Positions 1 through 13,954 of a stretch of DNA of 64,000 nt are shown one piece after another. The notes beneath the pieces were generated by a model that did no database searches, was not told the origin of the DNA, and worked only from the letters and a program-made list of their open reading frames with translations. How positions within the stretch are numbered: the stretch's first letter is position 1; every line of letters starts with the position of its first letter. The DNA lies in assembly GCF_958450345.1 (NCBI RefSeq), contig NC_088784.1:41788278-41852277 (forward strand), given 5' to 3'. This DNA comes from Calliphora vicina (lineage: Eukaryota > Arthropoda > Insecta > Diptera > Calliphoridae). Made by a program: the position numbers and the translations under genes.

Positions 1-3000
1 CGCTCAAAGCATTTTTCATATTCAGGGGAAAGCTGAATTCAATTGCCTTGGCGCATTTCCGTAATGTTGGTACTCACTAGAAGCGTAAGGAAGTCAGCTA
101 TCGACATTTCATTTGAATATGTCGAATAGTTTTTTAATTAGAAGCGAGTTTCTAAAATTTCACGATTAAGCAACCGCTTATGTTAGGCGCTCAAAACATT
201 TTTCATATTCAGGGGAAAGCTGAATTCAAGGGCTTTTCATTGACACCAATATCTTTCAAATCGGTTAAGCCGTTTAAAAGTTATAAGGATTTAAACATTT
301 TTATTATGCAATTTCAACCTACTACTGAATTCTGATCTCCTGGTACCAAAAAATGGTTCGGCCATAATTTTCTAAGTTATTTTTCTCCACGAAAACTTCT
401 CGTCGGCTTTTTGACACGAAAACTATTGTGTTCAACTGGTCATAACTTTCAATTGCATTGGCGGATTTCCGTAATGTTGGTACGCATTAGAAGCGTAAGG
501 AAGTCAGCTATCTGATAAAATAAGTTTCATTTGAATATGTCGAATAGTTTTTTAATTAGAAGCGAGTTTCTAAAATTTCACGATTAAGCAACCGCTTATG
601 TTAGGCGCTCAAAACATTTTTCATATTCAGGGGAAAGCTGAATTCAAGGGCTTTTCATTGACACCAATATCTTTCAAATCGGTTAAGCCGTTTAAAAGTT
701 ATAAGGATTTAAAAATTTTTATTACGCAATTTCAACCTACTTCTGAATTCTGATCTCCTGGTACCAAAAAATGGTTCGGCCATAATTTTCTAAGTTATTT
801 TTCTCCACGAAAACTTCTCGTCGGCTTTTTGACACGAAAACTATTGTGTTCAACTGGTCATAACTTTCAATTGCATTGGCGGATTTCCGTAATGTTGGTA
901 CTCATTAGAAGCGTAAGGAAGTCAGCTATCTGATAAAATAAGTTTCATTTGAATATGTCGAATAGTTTTTTAATTAGAAGCGAGTTTCTAAAATTTCACG
1001 ATTAAGCAACCGCTTATGTTAGGCGCTCAAAGCATTTTTCATATTCAGGGGAAAGCTGAATTCAATTGCCTTGGCGCATTTCCGTAATGTTGGTACTCAT
1101 TAGAAGCGTAAGGAAGTCAGCTATCTGATAAAATAAGTTTCATTTGAATATGTCGAATAGTTTTTTAATTAGAAGCGAGTTTCTAAAATTTCACGATTAA
1201 GCAACCGCTTATGTTAGGCGCTCAAAGCATTTTTCATATTCAGGGGAAAGCTGAATTCAATTGCCTTGGCGCATTTCCGTAATGTTGGTACTCATTAGAA
1301 GCGTAAGGAAGTCAGCTATCTGATAAAATAAGTTTCATTTGAATATGTCGAATAGTTTTTTAATTAGAAGCGAGTTTCTAAAATTTCACGATTAAGCAAC
1401 CGCTTATGTTAGGCGCTCAAAGCATTTTTCATATTCAGGGGAAAGCTGAATTCAATTGCCTTGGCGCATTTCCGTAATGTTGGTACTCATTAGAAGCGTA
1501 AGGAAGTCAGCTATCTGATAAAATAAGTTTCATTTGAATATGTCGAATAGTTTTTTAATTAGAAGCGAGTTTCTAAAATTTCACGATTAAGCAACCGCTT
1601 ATGTTAGGCGCTCAAAACATTTTTCATATTCAGGGGAAAGCTGAATTCAAGGGCTTTTCATTGACACCAATATCTTTCAAATCGGTTAAGCCGTTTAAAA
1701 GTTATAAGGATTTAAACATTTTTATTATGCAATTTCAACCTACTACTGAATTCTGATCTCCTGGTACCAAAAAATGGTTCGGCCATAATTTTCTAAGTTA
1801 TTTTTCTCCACGAAAACTTCTCGTCGGCTTTTTGACACGAAAACTATTGTGTTCATTCAACTGGTCATAACTTTCAATTGCATTGGCGGATTTCCGTAAT
1901 GTTGGTACTCATTAGAAGCGTAAGGAAGTCAGCTATCTGATAAAATAAGTTTCATTTGAATATGTCGAATAGTTTTTTAATTAGAAGCGAGTTTCTAAAA
2001 TTTCACGATTAAGCAACCGCTTATGTTAGGCGCTCAAAGCATTTTTCATATTCAGGGGAAAGCTGAATTCAATTGCCTTGGCGCATTTCCGTAATGTTGG
2101 TACTCATTAGAAGCGTAAGGAAGTCAGCTATCTGATAAAATAAGTTTCATTTGAATATGTCGAATAGTTTTTTAATTAGAAGCGAGTTTCTAAAATTTCA
2201 CGATTAAGCAACCGCTTATGTTAGGCGCTCAAAGCATTTTTCATATTCAGGGGAAAGCTGAATTCAATTGCCTTGGCGCATTTCCGTAATGTTGGTACTC
2301 ACTAGAAGCGTAAGGAAGTCAGCTATCGACATTTCATTTGAATATGTCGAATAGTTTTTTAATTAGAAGCGAGTTTCTAAAATTTCACGATTAAGCAACC
2401 GCTTATGTTAGGCGCTCAAAACATTTTTCATTTTCAGGGGAAAGCTGAATTCAAGGGCTTTTCATTGACACCAATATCTTTCAAATCGGTTAAGCCGTTT
2501 AAAAGTTATAAGGATTTAAACATTTTTATTATGCAATTTCAACCTACTACTGAATTCTGATCTCCTGGTACCAAAAAATGGTTCGGCCATAATTTTCTAA
2601 GTTATTTTTCTCCACGAAAACTTCTCGTCGGCTTTTTGACACGAAAACTATTGTGTTCAACTGGTCATAACTTTCAATTGCATTGGCGGATTTCCGTAAT
2701 GTTGGTACTCATTAGAAGCGTAAGGAAGTCAGCTATCTGATAAAATAAGTTTCATTTGAATATGTCGAATAGTTTTTTAATTAGAAGCGAGTTTCTAAAA
2801 TTTCACGATTAAGCAACCGCTTATGTTAGGCGCTCAAAACATTTTTCATATTCAGGGGAAAGCTGAATTCAAGGGCTTTTCATTGACACCAATATCTTTC
2901 AAATCGGTTAAGCCGTTTAAAAGTTATAAGGATTTAAACATTTTTATTATGCAATTTCAACCTACTACTGAATTCTGATCTCCTGGTACCAAAAAATGGT

Positions 3001-5250
3001 TCGGCCATAATTTTCTAAGTTATTTTTCTCCACGAAAACTTCTCGTCGGCTTTTTGACACGAAAACTATTGTGTTCAACTGGTCATAACTTTCAATTGCA
3101 TTGGCGGATTTCCGTAATGTTGGTACGCATTAGAAGCGTAAGGAAGTCAGCTATCTGATAAAATAAGTTTCATTTGAATATGTCGAATAGTTTTTTAATT
3201 AGAAGCGAGTTTCTAAAATTTCACGATTAAGCAACCGCTTATGTTAGGCGCTCAAAACATTTTTCATATTCAGGGGAAAGCTGAATTCAATTGCCTTGGC
3301 GCATTTCCGTAATGTTGGTACTCATTAGAAGCGTAAGGAAGTCAGCTATCTGATAAAATAAGTTTCATTTGAATATGTCGAATAGTTTTTTAATTAGAAG
3401 CGAGTTTCTAAAATTTCACGATTAAGCAACCGCTTATGTTAGGCGCTCAAAGCATTTTTCATATTCAGGGGAAAGCTGAATTCAATTGCCTTGGCGCATT
3501 TCCGTAATGTTGGTACTCATTAGAAGCGTAAGGAAGTCAGCTATCTGATAAAATAAGTTTCATTTGAATATGTCGAATAGTTTTTTAATTAGAAGCGAGT
3601 TTCTAAAATTTCACGATTAAGCAACCGCTTATGTTAGGCGCTCAAAGCATTTTTCATATTCAGGGGAAAGCTGAATTCAATTGCCTTGGCGCATTTCCGT
3701 AATGTTGGTACTCACTAGAAGCGTAAGGAAGTCAGCTATCGACATTTCATTTGAATATGTCGAATAGTTTTTTAATTAGAAGCGAGTTTCTAAAATTTCA
3801 CGATTAAGCAACCGCTTATGTTAGGCGCTCAAAACATTTTTCATATTCAGGGGAAAGCTGAATTCAAGGGCTTTTCATTGACACCAATATCTTTCAAATC
3901 GGTTAAGCCGTTTAAAAGTTATAAGGATTTAAACATTTTTATTATGCAATTTCAACCTACTACTGAATTCTGATCTCCTGGTACCAAAAAATGGTTCGGC
4001 CATAATTTTCTAAGTTATTTTTCTCCACGAAAACTTCTCGTCGGCTTTTTGACACGAAAACTATTGTGTTCAACTGGTCATAACTTTCAATTGCATTGGC
4101 GGATTTCCGTAATGTTGGTACTCATTAGAAGCGTAAGGAAGTCAGCTATCTGATAAAATAAGTTTCATTTGAATATGTCGAATAGTTTTTTAATTAGAAG
4201 CGAGTTTCTAAAATTTCACGATTAAGCAACCGCTTATGTTAGGCGCTCAAAGCATTTTTCATATTCAGGGGAAAGCTGAATTCAATTGCCTTGGCGCATT
4301 TCCGTAATGTTGGTACTCATTAGAAGCGTAAGGAAGTCAGCTATCTGATAAAATAAGTTTCATTTGAATATGTCGAATAGTTTTTTAATTAGAAGCGAGT
4401 TTCTAAAATTTCACGATTAAGCAACCGCTTATGTTAGGCGCTCAAAGCATTTTTCATATTCAGGGGAAAGCTGAATTCAATTGCCTTGGCGCATTTCCGT
4501 AATGTTGGTACTCATTAGAAGCGTAAGGAAGTCAGCTATCTGATAAAATAAGTTTCATTTGAATATGTCGAATAGTTTTTTAATTAGAAGCGAGTTTCTA
4601 AAATTTCACGATTAAGCAACCGCTTATGTTAGGCGCTCAAAACATTTTTCATATTCAGGGGAAAGCTGAATTCAAGGGCTTTTCATTGACACCAATATCT
4701 TTCAAATCGGTTAAGCCGTTTAAAAGTTATAAGGATTTAAACATTTTTATTATGCAATTTCAACCTACTACTGAATTCTGATCTCCTGGTACCAAAAAAT
4801 GGTTCGGCCATAATTTTCTAAGTTATTTTTCTCCACGAAAACTTCTCGTCGGCTTTTTGACACGAAAACTATTGTGTTCATTCAACTGGTCATAACTTTC
4901 AATTGCATTGGCGGATTTCCGTAATGTTGGTACTCATTAGAAGCGTAAGGAAGTCAGCTATCTGATAAAATAAGTTTCATTTGAATATGTCGAATAGTTT
5001 TTTAATTAGAAGCGAGTTTCTAAAATTTCACGATTAAGCAACCGCTTATGTTAGGCGCTCAAAGCATTTTTCATATTCAGGGGAAAGCTGAATTCAATTG
5101 CCTTGGCGCATTTCCGTAATGTTGGTACTCATTAGAAGCGTAAGGAAGTCAGCTATCTGATAAAATAAGTTTCATTTGAATATGTCGAATAGTTTTTTAA
5201 TTAGAAGCGAGTTTCTAAAATTTCACGATTAAGCAACCGCTTATGTTAGG

Positions 5251-8200
5251 CGCTCAAAGCATTTTTCATATTCAGGGGAAAGCTGAATTCAATTGCCTTG
5301 GCGCATTTCCGTAATGTTGGTACTCACTAGAAGCGTAAGGAAGTCAGCTATCGACATTTCATTTGAATATGTCGAATAGTTTTTTAATTAGAAGCGAGTT
5401 TCTAAAATTTCACGATTAAGCAACCGCTTATGTTAGGCGCTCAAAACATTTTTCATATTCAGGGGAAAGCTGAATTCAAGGGCTTTTCATTGACACCAAT
5501 ATCTTTCAAATCGGTTAAGCCGTTTAAAAGTTATAAGGATTTAAACATTTTTATTATGCAATTTCAACCTACTACTGAATTCTGATCTCCTGGTACCAAA
5601 AAATGGTTCGGCCATAATTTTCTAAGTTATTTTTCTCCACGAAAACTTCTCGTCGGCTTTTTGACACGAAAACTATTGTGTTCAACTGGTCATAACTTTC
5701 AATTGCATTGGCGGATTTCCGTAATGTTGGTACTCATTAGAAGCGTAAGGAAGTCAGCTATCTGATAAAATAAGTTTCATTTGAATATGTCGAATAGTTT
5801 TTTAATTAGAAGCGAGTTTCTAAAATTTCACGATTAAGCAACCGCTTATGTTAGGCGCTCAAAGCATTTTTCATATTCAGGGGAAAGCTGAATTCAATTG
5901 CCTTGGCGCATTTCCGTAATGTTGGTACTCATTAGAAGCGTAAGGAAGTCAGCTATCTGATAAAATAAGTTTCATTTGAATATGTCGAATAGTTTTTTAA
6001 TTAGAAGCGAGTTTCTAAAATTTCACGATTAAGCAACCGCTTATGTTAGGCGCTCAAAGCATTTTTCATATTCAGGGGAAAGCTGAATTCAATTGCCTTG
6101 GCGCATTTCCGTAATGTTGGTACTCACTAGAAGCGTAAGGAAGTCAGCTATCGACATTTCATTTGAATATGTCGAATAGTTTTTTTTCATATTCAGGGGA
6201 AAGCTGAATTCAAGGGCTTTTCATTGACACCAATATCTTTCAAATCGGTTAAGCCGTTTAAAAGTTATAAGGATTTAAACATTTTTATTATGCAATTTCA
6301 ACCTACTACTGAATTCTGATCTCCTGGTACCAAAAAATGGTTCGGCCATAATTTTCTAAGTTATTTTTCTCCACGAAAACTTCTCGTCGGCTTTTTGACA
6401 CGAAAACTATTGTGTTCAACTGGTCATAACTTTCAATTGCATTGGCGGATTTCCGTAATGTTGGTACTCATTAGAAGCGTAAGGAAGTCAGCTATCTGAT
6501 AAAATAAGTTTCATTTGAATATGTCGAATAGTTTTTTAATTAGAAGCGAGTTTCTAAAATTTCACGATTAAGCAACCGCTTATGTTAGGCGCTCAAAGCA
6601 TTTTTCATATTCAGGGGAAAGCTGAATTCAATTGCCTTGGCGCATTTCCGTAATGTTGGTACTCATTAGAAGCGTAAGGAAGTCAGCTATCTGATAAAAT
6701 AAGTTTCATTTGAATATGTCGAATAGTTTTTTAATTAGAAGCGAGTTTCTAAAATTTCACGATTAAGCAACCGCTTATGTTAGGCGCTCAAAGCATTTTT
6801 CATATTCAGGGGAAAGCTGAATTCAATTGCCTTGGCGCATTTCCGTAATGTTGGTACTCATTAGAAGCGTAAGGAAGTCAGCTATCTGATAAAATAAGTT
6901 TCATTTGAATATGTCGAATAGTTTTTTAATTAGAAGCGAGTTTCTAAAATTTCACGATTAAGCAACCGCTTATGTTAGGCGCTCAAAGCATTTTTCATAT
7001 TCAGGGGAAAGCTGAATTCAATTGCCTTGGCGCATTTCCGTAATGTTGGTACTCATTAGAAGCGTAAGGAAGTCAGCTATCTGATAAAATAAGTTTCATT
7101 TGAATATGTCGAATAGTTTTTTAATTAGAAGCGAGTTTCTAAAATTTCACGATTAAGCAACCGCTTATGTTAGGCGCTCAAAACATTTTTCATATTCAGG
7201 GGAAAGCTGAATTCAAGGGCTTTTCATTGACACCAATATCTTTCAAATCGGTTAAGCCGTTTAAAAGTTATAAGGATTTAAACATTTTTATTATGCAATT
7301 TCAACCTACTACTGAATTCTGATCTCCTGGTACCAAAAAATGGTTCGGCCATAATTTTCTAAGTTATTTTTCTCCACGAAAACTTCTCGTCGGCTTTTTG
7401 ACACGAAAACTATTGTGTTCATTCAACTGGTCATAACTTTCAATTGCATTGGCGGATTTCCGTAATGTTGGTACTCATTAGAAGCGTAAGGAAGTCAGCT
7501 ATCTGATAAAATAAGTTTCATTTGAATATGTCGAATAGTTTTTTAATTAGAAGCGAGTTTCTAAAATTTCACGATTAAGCAACCGCTTATGTTAGGCGCT
7601 CAAAGCATTTTTCATATTCAGGGGAAAGCTGAATTCAATTGCCTTGGCGCATTTCCGTAATGTTGGTACTCATTAGAAGCGTAAGGAAGTCAGCTATCTG
7701 ATAAAATAAGTTTCATTTGAATATGTCGAATAGTTTTTTAATTAGAAGCGAGTTTCTAAAATTTCACGATTAAGCAACCGCTTATGTTAGGCGCTCAAAG
7801 CATTTTTCATATTCAGGGGAAAGCTGAATTCAATTGCCTTGGCGCATTTCCGTAATGTTGGTACTCATTAGAAGCGTAAGGAAGTCAGCTATCTGATAAA
7901 ATAAGTTTCATTTGAATATGTCGAATAGTTTTTTAATTAGAAGCGAGTTTCTAAAATTTCACGATTAAGCAACCGCTTATGTTAGGCGCTCAAAACATTT
8001 TTCATATTCAGGGGAAAGCTGAATTCAAGGGCTTTTCATTGACACCAATATCTTTCAAATCGGTTAAGCCGTTTAAAAGTTATAAGGATTTAAACATTTT
8101 TATTATGCAATTTCAACCTACTACTGAATTCTGATCTCCTGGTACCAAAAAATGGTTCGGCCATAATTTTCTAAGTTATTTTTCTCCACGAAAACTTCTC

Positions 8201-8603
8201 GTCGGCTTTTTGACACGAAAACTATTGTGTTCATTCAACTGGTCATAACTTTCAATTGCATTGGCGGATTTCCGTAATGTTGGTACTCATTAGAAGCGTA
8301 AGGAAGTCAGCTATCTGATAAAATAAGTTTCATTTGAATATGTCGAATAGTTTTTTAATTAGAAGCGAGTTTCTAAAATTTCACGATTAAGCAACCGCTT
8401 ATGTTAGGCGCTCAAAGCATTTTTCATATTCAGGGGAAAGCTGAATTCAATTGCCTTGGCGCATTTCCGTAATGTTGGTACTCATTAGAAGCGTAAGGAA
8501 GTCAGCTATCTGATAAAATAAGTTTCATTTGAATATGTCGAATAGTTTTTTAATTAGAAGCGAGTTTCTAAAATTTCACGATTAAGCAACCGCTTATGTT
8601 AGG
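5251..8603. repeat. 3,353-bp higher-order satellite unit
   Basis: The monomer order here is 187-418-195-539-195-195-195-422-195-195-422-195. The 539-bp member is a fused A'/B monomer whose junction is at about 6180. The next unit begins at 8604 with the same order, and the same fusion junction recurs exactly 3,353 bp downstream, so a block of twelve monomers was copied as one piece. The period was derived by counting monomer starts by eye. Confidence 0.9.
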
Positions 8604-11144
8604 CGCTCAAAGCATTTTTCATATTCAGGGGAAAGCTGAATTCAATTGCCTTGGCGCATTTCCGTAATGTTGGTACTCACTAGAAGCGTAAGGAAGTCAG
8701 CTATCGACATTTCATTTGAATATGTCGAATAGTTTTTTAATTAGAAGCGAGTTTCTAAAATTTCACGATTAAGCAACCGCTTATGTTAGGCGCTCAAAAC
8801 ATTTTTCATATTCAGGGGAAAGCTGAATTCAAGGGCTTTTCATTGACACCAATATCTTTCAAATCGGTTAAGCCGTTTAAAAGTTATAAGGATTTAAACA
8901 TTTTTATTATGCAATTTCAACCTACTACTGAATTCTGATCTCCTGGTACCAAAAAATGGTTCGGCCATAATTTTCTAAGTTATTTTTCTCCACGAAAACT
9001 TCTCGTCGGCTTTTTGACACGAAAACTATTGTGTTCAACTGGTCATAACTTTCAATTGCATTGGCGGATTTCCGTAATGTTGGTACTCATTAGAAGCGTA
9101 AGGAAGTCAGCTATCTGATAAAATAAGTTTCATTTGAATATGTCGAATAGTTTTTTAATTAGAAGCGAGTTTCTAAAATTTCACGATTAAGCAACCGCTT
9201 ATGTTAGGCGCTCAAAGCATTTTTCATATTCAGGGGAAAGCTGAATTCAATTGCCTTGGCGCATTTCCGTAATGTTGGTACTCATTAGAAGCGTAAGGAA
9301 GTCAGCTATCTGATAAAATAAGTTTCATTTGAATATGTCGAATAGTTTTTTAATTAGAAGCGAGTTTCTAAAATTTCACGATTAAGCAACCGCTTATGTT
9401 AGGCGCTCAAAGCATTTTTCATATTCAGGGGAAAGCTGAATTCAATTGCCTTGGCGCATTTCCGTAATGTTGGTACTCACTAGAAGCGTAAGGAAGTCAG
9501 CTATCGACATTTCATTTGAATATGTCGAATAGTTTTTTTTCATATTCAGGGGAAAGCTGAATTCAAGGGCTTTTCATTGACACCAATATCTTTCAAATCG
9601 GTTAAGCCGTTTAAAAGTTATAAGGATTTAAACATTTTTATTATGCAATTTCAACCTACTACTGAATTCTGATCTCCTGGTACCAAAAAATGGTTCGGCC
9701 ATAATTTTCTAAGTTATTTTTCTCCACGAAAACTTCTCGTCGGCTTTTTGACACGAAAACTATTGTGTTCAACTGGTCATAACTTTCAATTGCATTGGCG
9801 GATTTCCGTAATGTTGGTACTCATTAGAAGCGTAAGGAAGTCAGCTATCTGATAAAATAAGTTTCATTTGAATATGTCGAATAGTTTTTTAATTAGAAGC
9901 GAGTTTCTAAAATTTCACGATTAAGCAACCGCTTATGTTAGGCGCTCAAAGCATTTTTCATATTCAGGGGAAAGCTGAATTCAATTGCCTTGGCGCATTT
10001 CCGTAATGTTGGTACTCATTAGAAGCGTAAGGAAGTCAGCTATCTGATAAAATAAGTTTCATTTGAATATGTCGAATAGTTTTTTAATTAGAAGCGAGTT
10101 TCTAAAATTTCACGATTAAGCAACCGCTTATGTTAGGCGCTCAAAGCATTTTTCATATTCAGGGGAAAGCTGAATTCAATTGCCTTGGCGCATTTCCGTA
10201 ATGTTGGTACTCATTAGAAGCGTAAGGAAGTCAGCTATCTGATAAAATAAGTTTCATTTGAATATGTCGAATAGTTTTTTAATTAGAAGCGAGTTTCTAA
10301 AATTTCACGATTAAGCAACCGCTTATGTTAGGCGCTCAAAGCATTTTTCATATTCAGGGGAAAGCTGAATTCAATTGCCTTGGCGCATTTCCGTAATGTT
10401 GGTACTCATTAGAAGCGTAAGGAAGTCAGCTATCTGATAAAATAAGTTTCATTTGAATATGTCGAATAGTTTTTTAATTAGAAGCGAGTTTCTAAAATTT
10501 CACGATTAAGCAACCGCTTATGTTAGGCGCTCAAAACATTTTTCATATTCAGGGGAAAGCTGAATTCAAGGGCTTTTCATTGACACCAATATCTTTCAAA
10601 TCGGTTAAGCCGTTTAAAAGTTATAAGGATTTAAACATTTTTATTATGCAATTTCAACCTACTACTGAATTCTGATCTCCTGGTACCAAAAAATGGTTCG
10701 GCCATAATTTTCTAAGTTATTTTTCTCCACGAAAACTTCTCGTCGGCTTTTTGACACGAAAACTATTGTGTTCATTCAACTGGTCATAACTTTCAATTGC
10801 ATTGGCGGATTTCCGTAATGTTGGTACTCATTAGAAGCGTAAGGAAGTCAGCTATCTGATAAAATAAGTTTCATTTGAATATGTCGAATAGTTTTTTAAT
10901 TAGAAGCGAGTTTCTAAAATTTCACGATTAAGCAACCGCTTATGTTAGGCGCTCAAAGCATTTTTCATATTCAGGGGAAAGCTGAATTCAATTGCCTTGG
11001 CGCATTTCCGTAATGTTGGTACTCATTAGAAGCGTAAGGAAGTCAGCTATCTGATAAAATAAGTTTCATTTGAATATGTCGAATAGTTTTTTAATTAGAA
11101 GCGAGTTTCTAAAATTTCACGATTAAGCAACCGCTTATGTTAGG
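8604..11144. repeat. shortened copy of the higher-order satellite unit (2,541 bp)
   Basis: The order 187-418-195-539-195-195-195-422-195 repeats the preceding unit and then jumps to the next 187 monomer at 11145. It is 812 bp shorter, which equals the sum of the missing 195, 422 and 195 monomers. This is the pattern expected from unequal exchange or replication slippage that keeps monomer register. Confidence 0.85.
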
Positions 11145-13954
11145 CGCTCAAAGCATTTTTCATATTCAGGGGAAAGCTGAATTCAATTGCCTTGGCGCAT
11201 TTCCGTAATGTTGGTACTCACTAGAAGCGTAAGGAAGTCAGCTATCGACATTTCATTTGAATATGTCGAATAGTTTTTTAATTAGAAGCGAGTTTCTAAA
11301 ATTTCACGATTAAGCAACCGCTTATGTTAGGCGCTCAAAACATTTTTCATATTCAGGGGAAAGCTGAATTCAAGGGCTTTTCATTGACACCAATATCTTT
11401 CAAATCGGTTAAGCCGTTTAAAAGTTATAAGGATTTAAACATTTTTATTATGCAATTTCAACCTACTACTGAATTCTGATCTCCTGGTACCAAAAAATGG
11501 TTCGGCCATAATTTTCTAAGTTATTTTTCTCCACGAAAACTTCTCGTCGGCTTTTTGACACGAAAACTATTGTGTTCAACTGGTCATAACTTTCAATTGC
11601 ATTGGCGGATTTCCGTAATGTTGGTACTCATTAGAAGCGTAAGGAAGTCAGCTATCTGATAAAATAAGTTTCATTTGAATATGTCGAATAGTTTTTTAAT
11701 TAGAAGCGAGTTTCTAAAATTTCACGATTAAGCAACCGCTTATGTTAGGCGCTCAAAGCATTTTTCATATTCAGGGGAAAGCTGAATTCAATTGCCTTGG
11801 CGCATTTCCGTAATGTTGGTACTCATTAGAAGCGTAAGGAAGTCAGCTATCTGATAAAATAAGTTTCATTTGAATATGTCGAATAGTTTTTTAATTAGAA
11901 GCGAGTTTCTAAAATTTCACGATTAAGCAACCGCTTATGTTAGGCGCTCAAAGCATTTTTCATATTCAGGGGAAAGCTGAATTCAATTGCCTTGGCGCAT
12001 TTCCGTAATGTTGGTACTCATTAGAAGCGTAAGGAAGTCAGCTATCTGATAAAATAAGTTTCATTTGAATATGTCGAATAGTTTTTTAATTAGAAGCGAG
12101 TTTCTAAAATTTCACGATTAAGCAACCGCTTATGTTAGGCGCTCAAAGCATTTTTCATATTCAGGGGAAAGCTGAATTCAATTGCCTTGGCGCATTTCCG
12201 TAATGTTGGTACTCATTAGAAGCGTAAGGAAGTCAGCTATCTGATAAAATAAGTTTCATTTGAATATGTCGAATAGTTTTTTAATTAGAAGCGAGTTTCT
12301 AAAATTTCACGATTAAGCAACCGCTTATGTTAGGCGCTCAAAACATTTTTCATATTCAGGGGAAAGCTGAATTCAAGGGCTTTTCATTGACACCAATATC
12401 TTTCAAATCGGTTAAGCCGTTTAAAAGTTATAAGGATTTAAACATTTTTATTATGCAATTTCAACCTACTACTGATTTCTGATCTCCTGGTACCAAAAAA
12501 TGGTTCGGCCATAATTTTCTAAGTTATTTTTCTCCACGAAAACTTCTCGTCGGCTTTTTGACACGAAAACTATTGTGTTCATTCAACTGGTCATAACTTT
12601 CAATTGCATTGGCGGATTTCCGTAATGTTGGTACTCATTAGAAGCGTAAGGAAGTCAGCTATCTGATAAAATAAGTTTCATTTGAATATGTCGAATAGTT
12701 TTTTAATTAGAAGCGAGTTTCTAAAATTTCACGATTAAGCAACCGCTTATGTTAGGCGCTCAAAGCATTTTTCATATTCAGGGGAAAGCTGAATTCAATT
12801 GCCTTGGCGCATTTCCGTAATGTTGGTACTCATTAGAAGCGTAAGGAAGTCAGCTATCTGATAAAATAAGTTTCATTTGAATATGTCGAATAGTTTTTTA
12901 ATTAGAAGCGAGTTTCTAAAATTTCACGATTAAGCAACCGCTTATGTTAGGCGCTCAAAGCATTTTTCATATTCAGGGGAAAGCTGAATTCAATTGCCTT
13001 GGCGCATTTCCGTAATGTTGGTACTCATTAGAAGCGTAAGGAAGTCAGCTATCTGATAAAATAAGTTTCATTTGAATATGTCGAATAGTTTTTTAATTAG
13101 AAGCGAGTTTCTAAAATTTCACGATTAAGCAACCGCTTATGTTAGGCGCTCAAAGCATTTTTCATATTCAGGGGAAAGCTGAATTCAATTGCCTTGGCGC
13201 ATTTCCGTAATGTTGGTACTCATTAGAAGCGTAAGGAAGTCAGCTATCTGATAAAATAAGTTTCATTTGAATATGTCGAATAGTTTTTTAATTAGAAGCG
13301 AGTTTCTAAAATTTCACGATTAAGCAACCGCTTATGTTAGGCGCTCAAAACATTTTTCATATTCAGGGGAAAGCTGAATTCAAGGGCTTTTCATTGACAC
13401 CAATATCTTTCAAATCGGTTAAGCCGTTTAAAAGTTATAAGGATTTAAACATTTTTATTATGCAATTTCAACCTACTACTGATTTCTGATCTCCTGGTAC
13501 CAAAAAATGGTTCGGCCATAATTTTCTAAGTTATTTTTCTCCACGAAAACTTCTCGTCGGCTTTTTGACACGAAAACTATTGTGTTCAACTGGTCATAAC
13601 TTTCAATTGCATTGGCGGATTTCCGTAATGTTGGTACTCATTAGAAGCGTAAGGAAGTCAGCTATCTGATAAAATAAGTTTCATTTGAATATGTCGAATA
13701 GTTTTTTAATTAGAAGCGAGTTTCTAAAATTTCACGATTAAGCAACCGCTTATGTTAGGCGCTCAAAGCATTTTTCATATTCAGGGGAAAGCTGAATTCA
13801 ATTGCCTTGGCGCATTTCCGTAATGTTGGTACTCATTAGAAGCGTAAGGAAGTCAGCTATCTGATAAAATAAGTTTCATTTGAATATGTCGAATAGTTTT
13901 TTAATTAGAAGCGAGTTTCTAAAATTTCACGATTAAGCAACCGCTTATGTTAGG

